A stretch of DNA of 64,000 nt, from contig NZ_JAGGJF010000001.1 of assembly GCF_030466405.1 (NCBI RefSeq), positions 620,001 to 684,000 of the forward strand, read 5' to 3'. Below the pieces are notes generated by a model. That model was not told the DNA's origin and ran no database searches. It was given only the letters and a program-made list of their open reading frames with translations. Within the stretch, counting starts at the first letter, position 1. Each line of letters begins with the position of its first letter. Below are positions 58,545-64,000 of this stretch, one piece after another. The stretch is from Pseudidiomarina terrestris (GTDB lineage: Bacteria; Pseudomonadota; Gammaproteobacteria; Enterobacterales; Alteromonadaceae). Position numbers and translations under genes: made by a program.

Positions 58545-60299
58545 TTAGGCGAGGGTTCCATGATGCCAGCGTCCAAAGTCGTCGGCCGACATAGGCTTGG
58601 CAAAGAAATAGCCCTGTACTTCGTCACATCCGAGTGATTTCAGAAACTCATGGGCAGCTTCAGTCTCCACGCCTTCAGCAACCACGCGATAACCGAGATC
58701 CCGGGTCATGGCCACCATGGCCCTGACCAGTGCCTGGTTCCGAGGTTTGCTCTCAATCTCATCGACGAAGCTGCGGTCAATTTTCACCACCCGCGCTGGA
58801 ATCGTCTGCAAGTACGACAAACTACTATATCCCGTACCAAAGTCGTCAATAGCCAATGAAAGACCACTGTCGGCGATACACTGTAACTGCTGACTGGCCT
58901 TATGATTATTGTTCATTAAACTGCTCTCGGTCAGCTCCAGCTCAATCGCTGAACGCTCCAGCCCGGCGTCACTCAGGTAGGTCAACAGGCGTTCACAAAA
59001 GCTATCTTCTTCCAGGTTGGCCGCTGCAATATTGATCGAGAGCTGCAGAGTATGGCCTTCGTTATGCCAGTGCTGCGCCTGTTGGATGGCATTGCGTAAG
59101 ACCCAGTCGGTAAGTTCTTTTGCCAGAGGCGTCTTTTCAATCAAAGGCACAAACTCTGCGGGCCCAATATTACCGAGCGTAGGATGCTGCCAGCGCAGCA
59201 ATGCTTCTGCGCCGACACATTTCCCCGAGGCATTATCCAGCCGCGGTTGATACACCAGATAAAGTTCATTCGGCGCTTTTAGCGCATCAGCAAAGTTCGC
59301 GATCAACCCGAACCGCCGTTGATGCGACTGATCCGATTCTTCATTGTACCAACCGACAGCAACTTCCTCGCTACGCGCGTCACGCGAAGCGCTGTGCGCT
59401 AGTCGCAAAATATTACCTGGCGGATTCACGCCCACCTGAAATGGCGCCACACCTATCACCGGGCGCAACATAAAGGGAGAAGCGTCATTTAAACGAATCG
59501 CCAACAGTGTCTCATAAAGGTCATTCGCCTGCTGCGCAATGTGCTGTTTTGAACCGCTGTCAACAAACGCAAACTGACCGGGGCCAATATGATAGATGCG
59601 CGCTTTGGCGCCCAGCATTTCTTGTAGGACTTCACTACCAGCAATGGACAAGTTTTCAAGATAAGACGGCCCCATTACCCGTTGCAATGCGCTTGCTTCA
59701 CTTAAGTCAATGAGCTCTACACTCATAGCGTAATAAGTTTGCTTTGGATTGTCCCGTGCCAGATCTTCCAGATCTTCGACAAACTGCAGATAGTTAGGTA
59801 AACCCGTGCCCGAGTCCACTCGCCCGACCGCGTGCTGCAGCTCAATCTGCGACATCACCATTTTTGACAAATCGTGCAGAGCGCTAAGCTCTTGCTCTGT
59901 GACGTCGCGCGGCTCGGTGCCGAGCACACACATCGCACCCAGCGAAAAGCCATCACGGGTCATTAATGGAGCACCGGCATAAAAGCGGATACCGGAATCG
60001 GCCAAAACGCTGTCTTTGTAGTAGTCCGAGGCCAGTAAGTCATTCACGACGACTACATCTGCAGTATCTGCAACTTCGCCGCAGCAGGTTTTTTCCCGGG
60101 GGATCTCCCAGTGCTCAACGCCCACTCGTGACTTGAACCACTGCCGGTCTTCATCGGTAAGTGATACAGCGGCAATAGGCAGATCAAAAATCTGGCTCGC
60201 CATGCGGGTAATACGATCGAAACTTTCGTTCGTGGGTGTGTCCAATAAGTCCAGACCACGTAACCGTTTCAAGCGCTCTTTTTCGTACTCAGTTGTCAT
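58545..60299 (-). CDS. GAF-GGDEF(degenerate)-EAL c-di-GMP phosphodiesterase
   Basis: The 584-residue cytoplasmic protein has a GAF domain (about 1-155; CCGEVADT and FYAGAPLMTRDGFSLG), a degenerate GGDEF (about 165-330; the active loop reads HIGPGQFAFV, so no cyclase activity) and an EAL domain (about 340-580) with AEALLRWQHP, the metal-binding set in ELTESSLMNN, DDFGTGYSSLSYL, KIDRSFV and EGVETEA. The EAL site looks complete, so the protein should break down c-di-GMP, with the GAF sensing a small ligand. Single gene, no operon partner. Confidence 0.9.
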   Translation of the reverse strand: MTTEYEKERLKRLRGLDLLDTPTNESFDRITRMASQIFDLPIAAVSLTDEDRQWFKSRVGVEHWEIPREKTCCGEVADTADVVVVNDLLASDYYKDSVLADSGIRFYAGAPLMTRDGFSLGAMCVLGTEPRDVTEQELSALHDLSKMVMSQIELQHAVGRVDSGTGLPNYLQFVEDLEDLARDNPKQTYYAMSVELIDLSEASALQRVMGPSYLENLSIAGSEVLQEMLGAKARIYHIGPGQFAFVDSGSKQHIAQQANDLYETLLAIRLNDASPFMLRPVIGVAPFQVGVNPPGNILRLAHSASRDARSEEVAVGWYNEESDQSHQRRFGLIANFADALKAPNELYLVYQPRLDNASGKCVGAEALLRWQHPTLGNIGPAEFVPLIEKTPLAKELTDWVLRNAIQQAQHWHNEGHTLQLSINIAAANLEEDSFCERLLTYLSDAGLERSAIELELTESSLMNNNHKASQQLQCIADSGLSLAIDDFGTGYSSLSYLQTIPARVVKIDRSFVDEIESKPRNQALVRAMVAMTRDLGYRVVAEGVETEAAHEFLKSLGCDEVQGYFFAKPMSADDFGRWHHGTLA

Positions 60300-60455
60300 A
60301 ATTCGCCATCCCTCAGCTGACTAACCAGACTAAAAGTATAGTCAATTAGTCGCTGAATGCTATTTCAGATAGTGCGCATCATAGTCATAACTGGCTTCGA
60401 CTCAACTGATAAAAAACGAACACCCTAAATTGTTTTACTGATTAGAATGGCCGGT

Positions 60456-63400
60456 TCATGAACCGCTCAGCACAGCATCAACTTGCGCTGCCACGACCTG
60501 ATTACGGCCATCCGCTTTGCCTTGGTAAAGCGCAGCATCGGCCTGCTTAAGGCAATCAACGAGTGTCGCCGCAACATCATCGGTTGCGGTCACGCCGAAG
60601 GTGGCAGTGACTTGCACATGATGTCCTTCTGCAGCTGTCACCAGACTCGCAATGCCCTCGCGCAGGGCTTCACAGACGCCAGTCGCACTGGTTAAATCCG
60701 TATTGGGTAGCATCACGATGAATTCCTCTCCGCCCCAACGTCCGGCAATGTCCTGTTTTCGCAACCTTTCACCAAGTACTCCAGCTATTTGCTTAAGTAC
60801 CTGATCGCCGACATCGTGACCGAGCTGGTCATTCACTTGTTTGAAATGATCGACGTCCAGCAACACCAGCGCCAGCGGCTGCTGGAGACGCCGGAAGCGC
60901 TCGCTGAAGCCGCGGCGGTTCAGCAAGCCTGTCAAGGGTTCCGTCTCGGACTGGGTCCGCAGCTGCGCATTAGCTAGCTCCAGTTCACGGGTACGCGCCT
61001 GAACTTCGTCATCCAGCCTCTTGTTCGCAGCTTCAAGAGCACGAAAACGCAGCCGCAGCAGCACATACAGACTTAATGCCAGTAGTGCCAGTGCCAGCCC
61101 TATCGCCCATGAAGTTTGCCACCAGGGCTTTAATACCCGGATTTTTAATTCTGCTGGCAGCCCGGAGACAATACCTTGGCTATTACGCCCTTCTATTTGC
61201 AGCACATAATCCCCTGGCGCTAAGCTAGCGAACGAAATTTCGCGGCTCAAGCTCCATTCGCTCCACTCATCACTTGCACCAAGTAAGCGGAAACGCCCGC
61301 TATTACGCGCAGTATCGTGAAAATCCATCACACTGTAGTGCACCGTAAAACTTCGGTCTTCTGGTGCCAAAGTCATTGCATAGTTGCTAAAACCCAGCAG
61401 GGATGTACTGTCCTGACCACTTATCATAAGTTTTGTCAGTGCAACCTGTGGCGGTTGTGTATTCAGGGTCAACTCCGCAGGTGTGTAGCTAAAAGCACCT
61501 TGCACCGAGCCCACCGTCATTTCGCCCGCTGGACTTTGGCTTACAGCCTGGCGCAGCATCGCCTCGGAGGGTAAACCATCGTTGAGGCCAAAGTTAATGA
61601 TGCTATCCGCCGCTTCATCATATCGGGCAAAGCCAAGGCTGGTAAGCAACCAGGTGTAACCCTGTTGATCACTATAAATGCCGACCACGCGATCCGATGG
61701 CAAGCCATCAGCCATACTGATCAGGGTACGACTGCGATCAGCCAGATTGATGCGCCAGGCACCTTCACTGCTGCACAACCATAGTGTTGCCGGTGGTTCT
61801 GCATAGGCGCATAGATAATCATCGCCGCCATTTTCTTTTATCTTATAGGACTGCCACTGCTGGCTATATGGCGAGCGCTGAAATACACCCGAGTAGCGGG
61901 TCACCATAAATTGCCCGTACTGGGGCAAATGCACCAGGTCATAGACTTGATTACCGCGCAGTCCCTGTAACTCACGAAATTGCCATTCTGCTTGTTGCTG
62001 CACCGGATTATAGGTCGCAATCCCCTGTCCCCAAAAGCCGAGCAGCAGTTGGTTTTGGTCGGTTTCAAGAATAGCATTGACGGCCTGATCACTGAGTTCG
62101 AGCTGGTCGTGGATATGCGTCACCCGTCTCAGTTGTTCGGGTTTGTCTACATGCGTCCGGTATAAGCGGGTATTGGTCGCCACCCAGAGGTTGCCATGGG
62201 AATCTGAGTAGATGGTTTCGACTTGGTTCACAGACTCGTCGTCAGGGAAGGATAATAAACGCCAGTTCTGGCTCTGCGCATCGCGATGTGCGACTCCAGC
62301 AGTTGTACCGAGCCATAGGTCATTGTTGGCGCTGTAATGAACAGCATAGGTTGCACGCTGCTCTGCCAATCCGAGCTGGCTGAGGTGAGCAGCACTGAGC
62401 GTCTCTGTAAAGTCCTGACGATCGCGGCGGCCAACAAAAATACCCTGGTCGCGCGCGCCTACCCACATATCACTGACACTATCGAAAGCAATCGCGCGCA
62501 CGTCTACGCCCTTGAGTTTACCCCACTCCTGATCAAGCCTGACGTACTCTCTGCGTTGCCGGTCAATCAAATGCAGACCATCGGACCCTCCGGACCAGAA
62601 GGTATTGGCGTCCGTTGCAAATGGATCCTGGGCCAGCACATTAGAGCGAACCTGCCCTAGATTTTCGTAACCTTGTGGATAACGAACAGGAACGAACTCT
62701 TCGTGCTGTTGATCAAAGAAGAACACTCCGAAATCGGTGCCAACCCAGACTTCACTATCGAAAACCGCCAAGGTACGGATTTCATTTCGACGATTCGGCC
62801 CCTGTTCAGCCGGATTGAGCAGATAGTGCTGCCACTCCTTCAAATCAGGGGTTAAACGGTACAAGCCCTGAGAGGTGGCCACCCATAGATAATCACTCGA
62901 CTCTGTCAGCCACCAGATACGTTCTGTGCGCAAGGGATGCCCTGCCGGCAACCCACGCGTTTGCCACTTTGCTTTGTCGGTCATTACCAGGTAGCTGAGC
63001 CCATTCAGGGTGCCGACCCAGAGCCGTTCTTTTGCATCGTAATAAAGGGTCTGCACCCGATCGTCGCGCAGCGAGGAGGGATCCTCCGGACGGAGTGAAA
63101 AACTCCCGGCGGCGCTCGCAGCAACATGCCAGTTGGCGAGACCATGGCCCCATGTCGCCGCCCATAAAGTATCGTCTGGGGTGATGAGCAGGGATGAATA
63201 GCTGACACGTTCACCGCTGGGAATGAGTTGCGACGACCAGGACACATAATCGTAGCCATCGTAACGCAGGACGCCATCGGTATCTGATGCGAACCAGAGG
63301 AAATCATTGGCGCCACGATAGATAGCGTAAACAGAGGATTGACGACCGCCGAGTTGCTCTGAGAGTCGGTGGAACTCGTCAAATTCGCTGGCTTGCGCTG

Positions 63401-63461
63401 TGGTCAGCAGCGATAGCCAGCTTAACGCCGTCAGGAAAAGTGTATAAATCGATGTTCGCAT
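60456..63461 (-). CDS. Exported beta-propeller (Reg_prop)-Y_Y_Y-GGDEF diguanylate cyclase
   Basis: The 1001-residue protein has a signal peptide (MRTSIYTLFLTALSWLSLLTTAQA), about 14 Reg_prop-type repeats (motif family LWVGT.NGL.., for example RLWVGTLNGLSYL and DLWLGTTAGVAHR) forming two periplasmic propellers, a Y_Y_Y domain (about 700-770), one transmembrane helix (IGLALALLALSLYVLLRL), a coiled coil and a GGDEF domain with RWGGEEFIVML. The sensor part resembles hybrid two-component systems of Bacteroidetes that bind glycan pieces, but the output is c-di-GMP. It likely senses a periplasmic ligand. An intact GGEEF suggests activity. Confidence 0.9.
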   Translation of the reverse strand: MRTSIYTLFLTALSWLSLLTTAQASEFDEFHRLSEQLGGRQSSVYAIYRGANDFLWFASDTDGVLRYDGYDYVSWSSQLIPSGERVSYSSLLITPDDTLWAATWGHGLANWHVAASAAGSFSLRPEDPSSLRDDRVQTLYYDAKERLWVGTLNGLSYLVMTDKAKWQTRGLPAGHPLRTERIWWLTESSDYLWVATSQGLYRLTPDLKEWQHYLLNPAEQGPNRRNEIRTLAVFDSEVWVGTDFGVFFFDQQHEEFVPVRYPQGYENLGQVRSNVLAQDPFATDANTFWSGGSDGLHLIDRQRREYVRLDQEWGKLKGVDVRAIAFDSVSDMWVGARDQGIFVGRRDRQDFTETLSAAHLSQLGLAEQRATYAVHYSANNDLWLGTTAGVAHRDAQSQNWRLLSFPDDESVNQVETIYSDSHGNLWVATNTRLYRTHVDKPEQLRRVTHIHDQLELSDQAVNAILETDQNQLLLGFWGQGIATYNPVQQQAEWQFRELQGLRGNQVYDLVHLPQYGQFMVTRYSGVFQRSPYSQQWQSYKIKENGGDDYLCAYAEPPATLWLCSSEGAWRINLADRSRTLISMADGLPSDRVVGIYSDQQGYTWLLTSLGFARYDEAADSIINFGLNDGLPSEAMLRQAVSQSPAGEMTVGSVQGAFSYTPAELTLNTQPPQVALTKLMISGQDSTSLLGFSNYAMTLAPEDRSFTVHYSVMDFHDTARNSGRFRLLGASDEWSEWSLSREISFASLAPGDYVLQIEGRNSQGIVSGLPAELKIRVLKPWWQTSWAIGLALALLALSLYVLLRLRFRALEAANKRLDDEVQARTRELELANAQLRTQSETEPLTGLLNRRGFSERFRRLQQPLALVLLDVDHFKQVNDQLGHDVGDQVLKQIAGVLGERLRKQDIAGRWGGEEFIVMLPNTDLTSATGVCEALREGIASLVTAAEGHHVQVTATFGVTATDDVAATLVDCLKQADAALYQGKADGRNQVVAAQVDAVLSGS

Positions 63462-63548
63462 TCTGTCCCGCCGGCATCTGACAAACTAACGTCAAAACAA
63501 TCAAAAAAGATGCCGTATTGTGACTAATTTATAACACTTTTCCCACCC

Positions 63549-64000
63549 TTATTTCGAATCTTTCCGATGCTGCGCCTGATTCAGTGCCTGAATCGCAAAG
63601 CTTCCCAGCCAGTGCCCGCCTTCATAACTGTCGCCAATCAGGTTCGGGTACGAATAGGCAAAATGCGCATCTGCTACGTCTCGTAAATGACTGTATTGCG
63701 GGTATTCATTGGCAAGTGCATACAGGTTCCACGCCCGACTAAAATTCAGACCGTCCAGATGAACCAGTTTGCCGTCGGTACGGTCACTGACGCGTCCAAC
63801 CTCGAGACTGTAATCCTCATCAGCAAGTTGTGGCATAAAATCAGCCAGCCATGGCAGAAACTCTTCTTTGCTCAGCACACGTTGCATCAGCCCAATCTCT
63901 TCCAGGCAAGGTGAGATGAAATCATAACCACTTGGCTCCCAACTTATCGGGCAATTTTTGTCGTCAATAAAGTAGGCTTTGGCCCGCTGTCTGATGAGCT
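63549..64000 (-). CDS. DUF2891-family protein, C-terminal part (partial)
   Basis: The frame is open through the right edge of the window, so the gene begins outside; an internal ATG at 63887 is not the real start. About 150 residues are visible, among them KNCPISWEPSGYDFISPCLEE, GLNFSRAWNLYALA and GHWLGSFAIQAL (cores WEPSGYDFISPCLEE and EGGHWLGSFA), all typical of DUF2891, an alpha/alpha-barrel-like family of unknown function. It is near the beta-propeller-GGDEF gene on the same strand, with about 90 bases between them. Confidence 0.85.
   Translation of the reverse strand, partial: LIRQRAKAYFIDDKNCPISWEPSGYDFISPCLEEIGLMQRVLSKEEFLPWLADFMPQLADEDYSLEVGRVSDRTDGKLVHLDGLNFSRAWNLYALANEYPQYSHLRDVADAHFAYSYPNLIGDSYEGGHWLGSFAIQALNQAQHRKDSK

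Overview
The window comes from a Gram-negative, respiring, most likely marine-type gammaproteobacterium. TonB-dependent uptake, lipoproteins, an NagP-type sugar importer, NagB-II and many diguanylate cyclases recall Alteromonadales (Idiomarinaceae/Alteromonadaceae); this placement is by gene style only and no species is claimed. No replication origin, rRNA, IS element, prophage or CRISPR array was seen.

Layout: (1) 1-2893: end of a cydB gene with a tiny DUF2474 partner, prephenate dehydratase, and an amidohydrolase lipoprotein. (2) 2896-26528: a ~24 kb locus for scavenging peptidoglycan, the most interesting part. It has a TonB receptor, a tryptophan-halogenase-like flavoprotein, an amidase fused to an AmiE/YfeW-like serine hydrolase, a NagZ-type GH3 lipoprotein, an M14 peptidase, a D-lactate dehydrogenase, a MurR-like regulator, NamZ (GH171), MurQ, a sodium/solute symporter, a beta-lactamase-fold protein, an amino-sugar kinase, NagB-II, NagA and NagP. 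Five similar AT-rich inverted repeats sit in its promoter regions. Read together, the genes would cut wall fragments, import MurNAc and GlcNAc without a PTS, convert both to fructose-6-phosphate, and oxidise the D-lactate released by MurQ. The set resembles the Bacillus subtilis murQRP-amiE-nagZ-namZ cluster rebuilt for a Gram-negative cell. (3) 26591-31418: a degenerate GGDEF protein, another serine hydrolase, a potassium-channel-like protein and an exported M17 aminopeptidase.

(4) 31582-45576: tRNA-Arg(CCG), followed by an accessory segment of lower GC and patchy gene density: a frameshifted small membrane gene, an EEP-family phosphodiesterase, a decayed gene behind a MerR-type promoter, a merR/merTPA mercury operon, a 2-oxoglutarate oxygenase, a SpoIIAA/STAS-like protein, a BASS-family transporter and a czcICBA-type metal efflux operon closed by a terminator. 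It looks like a metal-resistance island at a tRNA, although no integrase or right-hand att copy is visible.

(5) 45598-52368: a retropepsin-like protein, a UbiA-type prenyltransferase and a compact cytochrome c oxidase operon (CopD/HemJ-like protein, CtaC, fused CtaD-CtaE, small membrane protein, CtaG). (6) 52626-64000: three c-di-GMP proteins (PAS-PAS-GGDEF, GAF-GGDEF-EAL, beta-propeller-GGDEF), KatG with the ergothioneine pair EgtB-EgtD, and a partial DUF2891 gene at the right edge.
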